NCBI GenBank assembly: GCA_037447655.1
Contig: JBBHKE010002410.1
Location: 117,841-181,840 of the forward strand
Source of the DNA: Zygnema cylindricum
Lineage: Eukaryota; Streptophyta; Zygnematophyceae; Zygnematales; Zygnemataceae
DNA length: 64,000 bases
Reading direction: 5' to 3'
Shown: positions 34,053-51,599 of the stretch, piece after piece
How positions within the stretch are numbered: the stretch's first letter is position 1
Layout of the letters: each line of letters opens with the position of its first letter
The notes under the pieces: generated by a model
The model's database searches: none
What the model saw: only the letters and a program-made list of their open reading frames with translations
What the model was told of the DNA's origin: nothing
Position numbers and translations under genes: made by a program

Positions 34053-35236
34053 TTTCCTTTTCTTTTCTCCGAATGTTTTCTGAATCTCCAATTTACTGTT
34101 TTTATTGTGCTTTTTTGAATTTGAGAAAAAAAAATTCCCACACTTTCACCTGTTCCAAACCTCTAAATTAGACCAATTTCAATGTACTCTTTGAATTTGT
34201 TTCTATTTTCCTTCCTATTTATTTCTGTGTGTTTTTTAACAAAATATTTCTTTTAATTTCTGGATATTTTTAGGACTTGTTTTAAAAATATTTTTTCCCC
34301 TTTGTGTAAGAGACACTATTTCTACCTTTGATGGATAATCCATTGTTCCAAGATAGTTCCTTCCCATGCTAATTACTCTGCCATTTCTCTCTCTCCCCAC
34401 ACCTCTGCCCCACCGTCTCTCGTCCTCTCCCTCCCCAATTTTCTCTCTCTCTCTCTTCCTCCCCCCATTTTCTACCTCTTTCTCTCCCCCCCCCCCTTTT
34501 TCTCCCTCTTTCCCTCTCCCACCTTTACTTTCAGTTTCTCTGACCCACTCCTCTCTTCTCTTTTTTTTGGAACATTGTTTGATTGTCACGTCTCCCTAGT
34601 TTTCAAGTCTTTCAAGGGAGCAAAAAGGGATGGAGAGAAGGAAAAAATTGAAAGAGAGGGACGCAGAGAGAGACGAAGAGAGGGAGAGAGGAAGGAAGAT
34701 GGCCAGAGGCGAAAAGTATGAGAGAAAGGAAAGAGAGAGAAGGAAGAAAAACATCTGGCCGATTTTTCTTGTGAATTCCTACTCTACAAGTAGCATAAGA
34801 AAAAAAAAAAAAAAATGCAATTAAATTAGCAACAAAAACAATAGCGATTTCCAGAGACAAAAATTGACGCAAATTGGCACTATAGTATCCACTTTATTTC
34901 GTCTTATACTCACTATACAAATAGTGGAAAAACACTGCACCTATACAAGTGAACCAGATTTTTACATTTTTATTTTCACAAGTTTCGTCTCTATTTGTCC
35001 ACAAAACACTTAAAACTCAACCCGAAACTAGTATAAAAACTAATTTGAGATACAAACTACTGAAAACAACCAACGAAAAACTTTTCTCATCTCCTCTTGC
35101 GAACTTGCCTCTCATCCGACTAAAAACAAAAACATACACTTAAACCTAAAACCCTTACAAAGCTCTCTTTCAACATGTAAGATTCTTTCACTCTATGGCC
35201 AAAAATGCTAAAAAATGCTCTCCACACTCTCTCTTT
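31305..35236. other. Spacer between U2 and Hsp70: AT-rich with simple repeats
   Basis: No gene is recognised. Purine tract at 33540-33672, CT/AG tracts at about 33890-33990, an (AT)n run at 34011-34050, CT-rich at 34380-34560, AG-rich at 34630-34740. The reading frames over these tracts are low-complexity translations. Confidence 0.7.
34011..34050. repeat. (AT)n microsatellite
   Basis: About 20 uninterrupted AT units. Confidence 0.95.
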
Positions 35237-41559
<6,323 letters not shown>

Positions 41560-41612
41560 ATTTTCCACTGCCTGCTATATATTTTGTAGAAAAATTCAAC
41601 TTCTTTAACAAC

Positions 41613-41815
41613 TACACCGCCAATCGCTATTAGAGTATATAATGCTAATACGGTGCCCCTAAATTTTGACCCCAAAACCTGAAATAGAATTAATAACGCT
41701 ATTTAAGGACGTGGACCATAATCTGCCACGTCTCAGGCACTAAATAAGAATCAATAACGCTAATTATTTTTTGACGCTATTTAATCCTTGACTCTAATAG
41801 CGATTGGGCGGTGTA
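41613..41815. mobile_element. MITE with ~24-bp terminal inverted repeats, upstream of Hsp70
   Basis: 41613-41636 and 41791-41815 are inverted copies (TACACCGCC-AATCGCTATTAGAGT, one base inserted on the right). TA at each end could be a Tc1/mariner-type target duplication. Related ends occur at 6555, 6758, 7088 and in the hairpin at 42798. It lies 54 bp upstream of the Hsp70 ATG, possibly inside a 5' UTR intron. Confidence 0.7.
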
Positions 41816-42161
41816 CCAGACCAGTCCTTATGCAGAAAAAGGAACTTTGCCCAAGAACTTGTTTCCAAACGAAACTATAGAGCGTTCGTAATATTTAACC
41901 TTGATAAGGGAGAGAAAGATAGATATTTCGTTGTAATTATTTTTTGCAAATTTCCACAGATAGCTAAGTCATAAGAAGCTTGTACTTTTATACAAAAAAT
42001 CCGCCGAGAGAGAAGCTGCTGGAAGATTGCCGACGGTTCCGTGCATGGTTCAAATGCATGGAAACAATTTGAAACTGTGTAGTTTTACCGTGCTATACGC
42101 ATACTATACTCAAAAAATAACTATAAAATATGCGTACTATGACCCTGCAGTCGGTGTAACA

Positions 42162-42551
42162 ATATATAGCGTTTCCAAACTTTTCGTACATTTTGAACTC
42201 ATGGTTCAGTGAAAGTACTGTAGCTGCGTCGATTTCAAACTTGGAGATGCCTCGAGAAAATTTTAGCTATCTCCCGAAAGTTCCATAAGATATGCAAGAT
42301 AAGCTTTACTTTCTTCTTAATGCGCCACGTAGTAAAAATTTCTAGGACCCGGCGAGCATGCACACACATTTTGTAAAAATAGAGAACATTCTCGATCGGA
42401 GGGCTGCCTCGAGGGCGATGCATCTTAACGTGTGTATTCGACGAATATCCGTAAATAGGAAAAATCCGTACCATGATTGTACAGCGTTGAATCAGAAAGA
42501 CAGAAACAATAGTTCGAGAATATTCAGTACGCTACAAATCTGCGAAATTTC
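42162..42551 (-). promoter_or_regulatory. Candidate Hsp70 promoter: TATA and heat-shock element cluster
   Basis: A perfect three-unit heat-shock element TTCgaGAAtaTTC is at 42513-42525. Two-unit matches are GAAagTTC at 42276-42283, GAAcaTTC at 42384-42391 (followed by a partial third unit) and GAAatTTC at 42544-42551. A minus-strand TATATAT is at 42162-42168. A donor CACG|GTAAAA near 42089 and an acceptor AGCAG|G near 41574 could form a 5' UTR intron, which would place this cluster directly upstream of transcription start. The HSEs are visible; the intron and start are inference. Confidence 0.45.
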
Positions 42552-42797
42552 GAATATTAGTTTAACACGCTTCGACCGTCGATTACTTCAAGTGAACGCC
42601 AAGGATTTGGATTTGAAGCTGACGGTACGAATATGACGATTAACGCTTCTACCGCCGTTACCGTTACAACTTGACAACAACAAAATGTTCGAACGGTAAT
42701 TTCCCTAATTTGACTATTCAGTATCTACAGATTGCACCGACCATTTCCCGGCCAGCTGCTGTCCGTACGTAATTTTATCCCCGGAACGATGTGGGAC

Positions 42798-42831
42798 ACC
42801 GTGTATCGCTATTACCATAGCGATACACGGT
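42798..42831. repeat. Perfect 15-bp stem hairpin with 4-nt loop
   Basis: Arms 42798-42812 and 42817-42831 (ACCGTGTATCGCTAT and complement). The arm resembles the TIR of the MITE at 41613, so this may be a minimal foldback of that family. Confidence 0.75.
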
Positions 42832-43249
42832 ATTCTTTGCTAGTCTTATGTATCGGGTAATTTCCTATCGCGAAAAATCTGAAAGGGGTGACGATCGCCC
42901 GGGACCAGCAATATTGTATTTGTTTTTGGGGGAGGAGGGGAGGAAGGGGCTGTGCGGGTGTGTTAAGCATGGCGGGAGGAGAGGACTTCGAAAAAAAAAT
43001 CACAATCCATTACGTACCAGAGTATCAAACTGCAGTACAGAAATAAAGTACGGAATAAGTATGGAGTTATCGTGATAATCGTCGGTCCGACATGTACTGG
43101 TAATTAATTGTGATACATAGGTAATTTATGGAGATAATTTCCTTACCGAGATATTGAACCAATACATCGATTATCGGTAGGTCAAAAAAAGGTACACAGC
43201 GGCCATCAGTAAAAAGTTACCGACACACAACAATAGTAATTGCCCTTTC

Positions 43250-44090
43250 CGTGATCCCTCGACGTCACACTCCTCTTCTTTCTTGCCTCTACACCCCCGT
43301 ATGCGACGTGATATGTACCTCGGGCAATATGGTGAACTCTCTTATGATGCCCGGGCACTTCGATCTTTCACGCCCTCGCCAACCACTGGGTCAACCATGG
43401 AAGCCCTCCGGGTCCTCCACCCCTCCGTACTGGTTGGGGTCGACTTTGATATTGTTTGAGACCAGGGGTTAGAAACTGGCTTCTTTGTACACATTTTTTG
43501 CCTCACTCTCCTTTTCTTCTCCTATTTTTTTTTTTAAACTTCAATTACGTCTTAGCTTTCTTAGGCGTTGCTCTTAGGGGAGCCCGGTATTTGTGGCGAG
43601 TCTACAAACAACAAGGCGTATATTTGCATTATTGCTGACAATATGGTTTGAGATGCAATTGTCGCATTGGGTGGGAAAGCGCGATGTACAATTGAACGTA
43701 AGGTGTCCCATATACTCCCGCGATGTTCTCAATTTAGGGGTATACATAGCAAAAACATTAGGTGACGTAGTTCAACCAAACCTACGGGATCCCATGTTTC
43801 CTCACGTGTAGCATTGCGTACAATTGTTGCAAATGGGGATGCAGAAGCCTCAAAGGAACGTGACTACGCGCACCCATACCCATCTGACAACCTCATACTA
43901 TTTGATCTAGAGATTTTTAGGACCTTATAATCTTCCTTGGACAACTGCTTACGTGATTGCACTCGAGAACCTTTGGAAGTTGAGAGCCTGATTAGCCTTT
44001 TCCAGCTCTCATGTCAGTTCTCTACCCCCAACGTATCTCTTCGACCCTTCATCGCTCCTCTCTTTCCATACTTCTAGCTGTAAAGGCCCC
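43250..44090 (+). other. GC-richer island with unidentified reading-frame fragments
   Basis: Less AT-rich than its surroundings. One frame near 43256-43453 reads without stops (…MRRDMYLGQYGEL…LHPSVLVGVDFDIV). Frame 43593-43811 includes LNVRCPIYSRDVLNLGVYI, and a third piece ends at about 44081 (CQFSTPNVSLRPFIAP). I do not recognise a family. It may be a decayed gene or element. Confidence 0.3.
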
Positions 44091-45780
44091 CACCTCCCAC
44101 GAAATATATCGCTATTATTTTTGTTGGCCCCGCAACAATGTATCGAGCCCTTTGATCGTTCGCAATTAATATTTCGATAAAAAGATTTATCGCGATGATA
44201 AATTTATACTTTCACAACACTAGACTTCAGTATTGTACTAATTAGCCGAGGGTTCCATTTTGCGGTCTCAGTTCTGCCTGGTACCACGTAGGTTACTATT
44301 ACCGTAGGATTATGAAAATCTTCAAAGAATCTTTGAAAGCAAACTAGCAAAGTGTGAACGTAATATTTGTACAAAGTGGAATTAAAAAATGATTCGTGCG
44401 AGGTGTATTATACTGTACTAATCTGTACGCTAATATTTTGTATGGAAACTTTATATTGAAATGTAATGAGAAAACATTAAAGATTATTCAAGCGCAAAAT
44501 TTGAATAAAAAATTGTAGCACCGGACGAACTTAAGATTTGTAAAAGGGTACGCAAATCTCAGAATGGTACCCTCGTCCGATAGAGCACAGCGGGAAATAA
44601 TGGTCGAGGACTAAGAGAATTACCTCCGCTCCACCTGGCGCATGTAGGTGATATTTGTAATCTTGACCTTTAGTGCAAAATTGTTTTAGATCATGGGTTG
44701 AAGGCCAAAAATTTGCCACAAGCTACCCAGCCTATCGTCTTAGCGTTAGTAACGCTAGTTTTGTTGCTACCTTCATAAATTAGTGTTATTAATGTTATGA
44801 TAGCATTTATGCTAGTTCAAAAACTTCTAAATTAGTATTTACCATTTTATATTTTGTTTGTAAAAATTGATGCTATGTACGGCAAGTCTGTTTTCTTATA
44901 GAATGTTCACGTGACACTTTATTTATACAACCTTTAGGGCAGTTCGCATGACGATTACATTTAAAAAGCTTTTAAACATCGGAAATAGTGCAAAAATTAA
45001 GAGCAAACATTTATGGTAATAAAGAAAAAATACGTTATCTAATCAGTAAAATAACGTAAATTAACCGAAGTACTATTATTTATTAACACTTGAAATAGAA
45101 TTAATGCCAACTCTGCGACACACTACAAAGTAGACACAAAAATTAGCATTAAGTGCCAAAATTAGTAACAAGACAAAACTTGACAGGTGAATATGGAAAC
45201 AATGCAATACTAAAGGTACTTTCGCATGTAAGCAAAACTTAGTTTAGTTACTTTGTTTTTTAGCGAAGATTCTCTGTACAACTTTCAAAGCATTCGGATG
45301 TAAACGCAAATAACTTGTTACTTAAAAAAGTGACTTACGTAGACGTGTACGAAACAATGTGACAGATGAAGCGGTACACAAAATGAGGCGAAATGTCCAC
45401 TTGGCTTTAATTTGAGGCGAAAGTCCGAACGCTGTACAATTTTTGTGACTTCGTAATGTCCGTACGCTACGCCACATTGTCGACGTGTCGAAACCCTAAA
45501 ATACCTTTCGTTGTCGCACAGAAATGCGGTTTCGTTTTTTGTTTTCCCACTTGCCGACAGGTGGCCAATGTTTTTCCTACGCCGTATGTGTGAAGAGACG
45601 TGTTTAAGAGAGACGGCGCACGGAAAACAGTACGTGTAGGATCTTAAGCAAAAGAGTTTCACTTTAAATAATTCACAAAACATAAATCAGTACACAGCGG
45701 AAGCTCATAAAAGACAAGAGGAATATTCAGCCAAAAAGATTTATAAGTGTTATTGACCGAAGCCTCTTTACATCAACTCT
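44091..45780. other. AT-rich intergenic DNA
   Basis: No gene or defined repeat recognised; reading frames near 44531-44719 and 45318-45683 (minus) have no family signature. Confidence 0.5.
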
Positions 45781-45789
45781 TCTCTCCAC

Positions 45790-46020
45790 TTCTTCTCTCT
45801 TCAAAGATAATCTCTACACTCTTAAAATATCACCAAAGAGTGATCACACTCCTTAACATCTCTATTCTCAAAATGGATCACTAAGGATCCTTAACACCTC
45901 TGAATTGACCACAAAGGATCTTTCTCTCTCTCTTTTAATCGACCACTAAGGATCTCCTCTCTCTCTTAACAGATCACAAAGGATCTACATCTTTACTCTT
46001 CAATTGATCCAAAGGTAAAC
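45790..46020. repeat. Degenerate tandem repeat (CACAAAGGATCT units)
   Basis: Four or five loosely spaced copies of GAYCACWAAGGATCT followed by CT-rich spacers. Confidence 0.6.
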
Positions 46021-46043
46021 TAAGGATACTCTGCACATGTATA

Positions 46044-46151
46044 ATGCTGCCTATATATACTCGCTACTCTACACAAAGAGACAACAAGATAAGACAAATG
46101 CTGCCTATATATACTCGCTACTCTACACAAAGAGACAACAAGATAAGACAA
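46044..46151. repeat. 54-bp tandem duplication
   Basis: 46044-46097 and 46098-46151 are identical copies (unit starting ATGCTGCCTATATATACTCG). Confidence 0.95.
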
Positions 46152-46613
46152 GCAGAACTTAGCGTAGCGACGAAGTCTGTCCCTAACTGACTGTGCACAC
46201 TTCAATGAACATTCCACGAAGGAAGGCGCAAACGCTTTCTTCCTTCGAAACAACTAACTCCAAACGTTGACTTTCACAGGTGTCGTCACACGGAAACACC
46301 TGCACGCAAAATCAAACACCTGCGCATGAAACAAACAAGTTACGCGAAACGAAATAGAACATTTCGTTCGCGTATACCAAAAGTACCGTCGCGAAGCGGT
46401 GTAGTACTTTTTGTATGATGACGCGACACTTCGCGTCAAACAAATGAAAGTTGGTATGACGCTTCGCAGAAATACCGCGAAATGACAATATCCCAACAGT
46501 ACGCACAAGCTGGAAACGTGCAGTTGATTTTTTTTTTTGGTACTCCGCGCACAAAAATTGTAAAAAACTTTCGACACACGCGACAGCGTCTGCCTATTCG
46601 CTCACCTTATTGG

Positions 46614-46655
46614 ACTTTATTTCAAATCACCTCGCGAGGTGATTTGATGTAAAGT
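46614..46655. repeat. Near-perfect 42-bp palindrome
   Basis: Perfect over 46623-46646, with two mismatched positions further out. The centre CACCTCG|CGAGGTG has the same CCTCGCGAGG core as the palindrome at 6265-6304. Confidence 0.85.
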
Positions 46656-46899
46656 TTGAACATGTGTTGAAAGGACGCGAAAGTGGGTCGAAATGCGCTA
46701 GGCGACAAATTGAATCTCGCTATACGACAAACTACTGTACGTATAAAGTTTCAAGGTAACGCAACTTGTACGGTGGTAATTTCTATTTTTTGGTACGGTT
46801 GCGGATTTTCTCGTTTTTTTCTAAGTTATGGAGGAAAACGACAGAAAATAACTGTAACTTTAGCACATGCGAAAGTACCCTAAGTCCTTATTGTACAAT

Positions 46900-47989
46900 C
46901 CTTAAAACTGTTCCCAAACTGAGCAAAGACTGAAATGGTCTGAATAAAACACAAACATCCTTATTTGTTCTTAAAGAATATAACAATTTGGAAAAGATGT
47001 CAAATAAAACCTCAAAATAAATAATTATCAAGGTCAACAAATTCCTAAACCTTTTTGTCCTCGTACTAATAAAGAACACCGTGAACCTAATATACAAAGG
47101 CAGAAAAAAACAGAAAAAACCAAAAAGAATAAACCTTTTGGCACCATAACTAACATTGATACCTTATATGACTGAGAGAACAAGTAACCCTAACACAATG
47201 CTATTATTATTATATACTATTAGTGCATACTAAATATTAAAAATACTAAAAATAATTATTGTGTAATAAAAATACGCCAAAAAACTTATACAAAAAATTG
47301 ACAATGTTTCCCATAGGCCTTATTTTACTTCCTTGTCGGATAATTTCAACCCCGGGAGAGTTAAGAGAGGGGTTGTGGGGATGGAAAGAGTGAGAGAGAG
47401 GTAGAGGGTCATAGGAAAGGGGGATCGAGAGAGAGAGAGAGGGAGAGGGAGAGAGAAAGAGAGAGATTTCGGGGAGGGGACGGAGTGGAGGAAGCGGGAG
47501 GGAGGGGAGGGAGGGAACTTCTTGTCGATGAAAGTGGTGGTCATATCCAAAAATGCACCGTTCACACCATAATTTTTTTTTTTTTTTTTTTTTTTTATCA
47601 GCCAATCAGTTGTTTCCATTGTATCTTCCAGGAGCAAAAAAAAAAAGGACAGGCTCTCTTCTCCTCCCTTTTCCTCTTTCTCTCTCTGTCTTCCCCTTCT
47701 CAATTTTTTCTTAAAATCGGCTAAACTCGTCATCGACAATCCTGCAAAAAAAAAAAAAAACATAAAACACATAAAATACATTAAAATCGTAAAATTATCA
47801 TATGTGAAAACATCCCATCCTTCCATTCCGTCCTATTCCTCACACATTCTATCTCTCTTCACACAATCTCTCTTCCTCCATCTCCTCCGCCCAAATACTT
47901 TCTCCTCACCCTATCTTTGTCTCTTTCTCAGTATTTTTTTTTTCTTTCTACCTTTTCTCTTTCACTCTATTTCTGTCTTTCTCTCTCTA
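46900..47989. other. AT-rich and simple-repeat DNA before Copia-6
   Basis: AG-rich at about 47390-47466, poly-T at 47571-47597, poly-A at 47746-47760, CT-rich afterwards. No gene recognised. Confidence 0.7.
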
Positions 47990-48372
47990 CTCTCCTCCCT
48001 TCCTTCCTCCACTCCTCCCTCCCTCCCCTCCCCCGTTCTCCCTCTCCTCCCCTCCGCCCTCCTCCATCTCCTCCCCTCCTCCCCTCCTCCCCTCCTCCTC
48101 CTCCTCCCCCCCCCCCCCCCCCCCCCTCCCCCCCTCCATCCCCCCCTCCCCCCCTCCCCCCCCCCATCCCCCCCCTCCCCCCCTCCCTCCCTCCCTCCCT
48201 CCCTCCCTCCCTCCCTCCCTCCCTCCCTCCCTCCCTCCCTCCCTCCCTCCCTCCCTCCCTCCCTCCCTCCCTCCCTCCCTCCCTCCCTCCCCCCCTCCCC
48301 CCCTCCCCCCCTCCCCCCCCCCCCCCCCTCCCTCCCTCCCTCCCCCCCCTCCCTCCCCCCCTCCCTCCCTCC
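47990..48372. repeat. C-rich tract, (CCCT)n and poly-C
   Basis: About 380 bp of nearly pure pyrimidine, including about 30 uninterrupted CCCT units at 48182-48290. The opposite strand is G-rich and could form quadruplexes. It ends exactly where Copia-6 begins. Confidence 0.97.
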
Positions 48373-48828
48373 TGTTGGACTTAGCCCTTTGTTAGAGGCT
48401 TTTCTTGTTTTTCTCAGTTAACTCTGTTTTACTTAATAACGACAACTAGCATTCTAGTTTATGTTATTTAGTTAGCTCCTTTATTCCAGTTTACATTATT
48501 AAGTCAGCTTTCCTTTTATGTTCTTTTAGCTTAATTTAAAACGTCTAGCTTAGCATCTAGTGCCAGATCCGATCCTAAGCTGTCCACCGCCTACTTAGAG
48601 ATCTTGTCTCTTTCCCTTTCGGAATTATGTGTCAGATGACCTTTCAGGTCACCTACGGTCTCTAGACTTTGAGAAGTCACTTCGTGACATTCTCTGCTCT
48701 ACTTAACTGCCTAAATCTTTTGTATCAATTACCTCTTAATCAAAACAATTTGTTTTGCTCTCTCTTTTGTCTTTTTCACTTTTACTTTCCTTCCTACTTT
48801 ATCTGCTGCCATGTCATCCACTGCAATA
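48373..48828 (+). repeat. Copia-6 5' LTR (about 455 bp)
   Basis: TGTTGGACTTAGCCC... to ...CACTGCAATA, followed by the primer site GGTTATGGGCC. The gag ATG lies at 48811, inside the LTR. A hairpin GAAGTCACTTCGTGAC is near 48671-48687. Confidence 0.9.
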
Positions 48829-49506
48829 GGTTATGGGCCTTTCAATGCTAATACCGTTGCTAAATTTAATGGCTCGGATTTCTACGGATGGAAATATCAA
48901 ATCGAGCATCTTTTTTGTCGCGAAAAACTCTGGTCCATTATTAACGGTAGTGAGGTTGAGCCCCCTGACGCTGCTACCAAACCTGCGTGGCTACTCCGAA
49001 ATGAGGAGGCTCACTCTCGATTGGTTCTAGCCCTTGAATCTACCCAACTTGACCTCATCCGCGACGCACACTCGGCTCATGACGCATGGACATTGCTGTC
49101 CAATGCTTACGAAGTTAAATCCTGGTCTAACAAACTTCTCCTTCGTCGGCAGTAGACCAAACTTCTCCTTCGTCGGCAGTTGAACACCTGTCAGAAACTG
49201 CCAATCGAATCTATTCAACAGTTTGTTCACAATGTCAAGTCTATTGCCGGCCGACTCAAAAGTATCGGTGCTACAGTTTCGGAGGAGGATATAATTTCCG
49301 CGATCCTAGGAGGCTTACCTACCTCCTACTCTGCATTTATTTCATCTATTGACAACTCTTCTGTAGTCATCACTATTCCGTCACTGACTGCCGCCCTGGT
49401 CCACGAAGAAACTAAGCAAAATCTTTCCCCGGTGTCGCTCTGGCAGCCATCACTCCGTCTAACCGGCCACCTAAGACATCTTCTTGTCGTTTCTGCCGTG
49501 AGATGA
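48811..49506 (+). pseudogene. Copia-6 gag, start codon inside the LTR
   Basis: The frame starts MSSTAIGYGPFNANTVAKFNG. The LTR end and the primer site GGTTATGGGCC are translated as part of it (IGYGP). A capsid-like region follows (FYGWKYQIEHLF, LESTQLDLIRD, DAWTLLSNAY; then SIQQFVHNVKSIAGRL and ILGGLPTSYSAF). A 27-bp duplication (49131-49153 repeated at 49158-49180) creates TAG at 49153. A frameshift near 49420 separates it from the zinc knuckle CRFCREMTHVIDDC (C-x2-C-x4-H-x4-C) that opens the next frame. Confidence 0.9.
48829..48839 (+). promoter_or_regulatory. Copia-6 primer-binding site, half initiator tRNA-Met
   Basis: GGTTATGGGCC, identical to the Copia-2 site and complementary to the anticodon arm of initiator tRNA-Met. 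It lies within the gag reading frame. Confidence 0.82.
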
Positions 49507-51599
49507 CTCATGTCATCGACGACTGTCCGGCTCTTCGACGAAAACTCGAACGACAAGGAATATCTGATCGTACGGGAGGACGTGGACGGAACAATATGCG
49601 CGGTCCTAATCATGGTCACGCCTCAACGGCTGAAGCTATTTTTCCTCATTCCCAAGAATATTTTGCGCCGACAAATCCTTTCATCCATTCCCCAGTTTAC
49701 GACCACAATATGATCGGTGATACTCCACAAATGACCCCGGTCGCCCAACCGTACCATCATTACTTATACGGTCAAGCAATCCCTCCTCCAATTCCAACTG
49801 TCCCTATTACTCCGACACCTGTTCAATATCCTTCCCATCCACAGGATTACGGATTTGCTCTTGCCACATCCGCGGTCTCACATTCACCTGTCATCGATTC
49901 CCCTATGCAGACCGATTCATGGATCGTGGACTCTGGCGCTTCACATCACCTCTCCTCACGCTCCGATTGGTTCACATCCATATCGCCACTTCGTCCTCCT
50001 ATGATGATCTTGCTGGGCAACAATGCCGCTTTAACTGCCACTCACCATGGACAAATCTCCACTGCCGGTTTTTCCACCGCCAAGTCAGCAATCACTCTCT
50101 CTCATGTACTGTTCGTCCCCGGTTTCAAAAAGAATTTATTTTCTGTTGGCGCCGCACTTAATCAAGGCGCCACAGCTGTCTTTTCTACTACCACTGTCGC
50201 TATCCTTTCCCCACACAAGTCTCAGGTGGGACTTGGCATAAAATCAGGATCAATCTATATCCTTTCCAACTTCCAATCTGTTGGATACGCCAACATGGCC
50301 ACATCCTCATCTTCTCACACATTTGCGAAATGGCATCTTCGATACGGTCACCTTTCCTCTTCCAGCCTCCACTTATTAAGCAAAGGCCTTGTCACTGGCC
50401 TTGACTCATTTACCAACAAAAATCTTGATTTTTGCTCAGAATGCGTCGAAGGCAAATTGACTCGACCATCCTTTCCGTCTAGCAAATCCAAATCTAACGG
50501 TCCCTTGTCATTAATCCACTCTGACCTTTGTGGCCCGATGTCAGTACCCAGCCACACTGGAGCACTCTACTTTGTTACATTCATTGACGATGCAACCAGA
50601 TTTTGCCATCTTTTTCTCCTACGTCGAAAATCTGACACCTTTCAAATATTCCAACAGTACAAATCATTAGTTGAAAATTCCCTTGACTGCCGCATCAAAT
50701 GTCTCAGAACTGACAACGGCGGGGAATACTTCTCTACCGAATTCTCCAATTTTCTAACCACTCACGGAATAATTCACCAATCAACTGTTCCTAACACCCC
50801 ACAACAGAATGGAGTTTCGGAGAGGTACAACCGTACTGTAATCAACATGGCACGTTCCATGCTGCACTTTGCAAAACTGCCCACCATATTTTGGGCAGAA
50901 TCCGTCACGACTGCTAATTACCTACGAAATCTCTGTCCCACCTCCGCCCTCCCAGGTGTCACCCCTTATGAAGCCTGGACAGGCATGAAACCGGACGTCT
51001 CTCATCTCCGAATATTCGGCTGAAGTGCTTGGGTTAAAAACCTTACGTCGGCCGGAAAATGGCATAGTCGGGCGAAATCCGGTGTTCTAGTTGGTTACTC
51101 AACTGAATCTAAGGCTTATCGAATTTGGCTCTCATAAGAACGCCAAGTTATCTTAAGCCGTGACGTCATCTTCAACGAAACTCCACTTCTTCTCAAACTC
51201 ACCACTTCCTCAACTGGCTCTTCCCTTACTCCCCTCTCCATTTCCCAAGCCGAAACTTCACCCTCACCTCTCTCACTCATTTCCTTACCCTCCCCATCCC
51301 TCCCCTCTCTATCTCTCACCTCTTCACCTTTACTCAGATCCACATCTGAAAATCTCTTATCATCCAATCTTCTGCCAATCCATCGCACAGTCTCTGACCC
51401 TTACTCGCTCTCCCCCATAAATCCCGTTGCTTCACCATACGTCATTCCGCAAGCCTCTCCTGCGGCTCCTTCTACTGAAGCTCCTCTTATTATTCGCAGA
51501 AGTGAACGCATCCACGAGAAACAACTTCGCCAAAATCATGGCACTGCCAACATTGCCAAAATTGCAACCATTCTTGTTCCTCAATCATTTTCTGCCGCC
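49473..51599 (+). pseudogene. Copia-6 nucleocapsid, protease and integrase
   Basis: The protease motif WIVDSGASHHLS is intact near residues 139-150 of the frame from 49503. The pre-integrase segment is WHLRYGHLS...C-S-E-C. The integrase D-D-E residues are visible in HSDLCGP, TDNGGEYF and NGVSERYNRT. TGA at 51021 and TAA at 51136 interrupt the frame near the integrase C-terminus, which continues with VLVGYSTESKAYRIW. A Ser/Pro-rich linker leads to RT. The enzyme would insert the cDNA; this copy cannot make it whole. Confidence 0.95.

Noticed and set aside
45318-46577. Minus-strand frames of about 100-120 residues (45318-45683, 46254-46577)
   Set aside because: No recognisable motif, located in repeat-rich DNA next to a palindrome; open length is unremarkable.
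47804-48421. Reading frames of up to 205 residues over the C-rich tract
   Set aside because: Translations are Pro/Leu/Ser runs from (CCCT)n and poly-C; no domain. The same applies to 27110-27426, 33490-33724 and 34236-34599.
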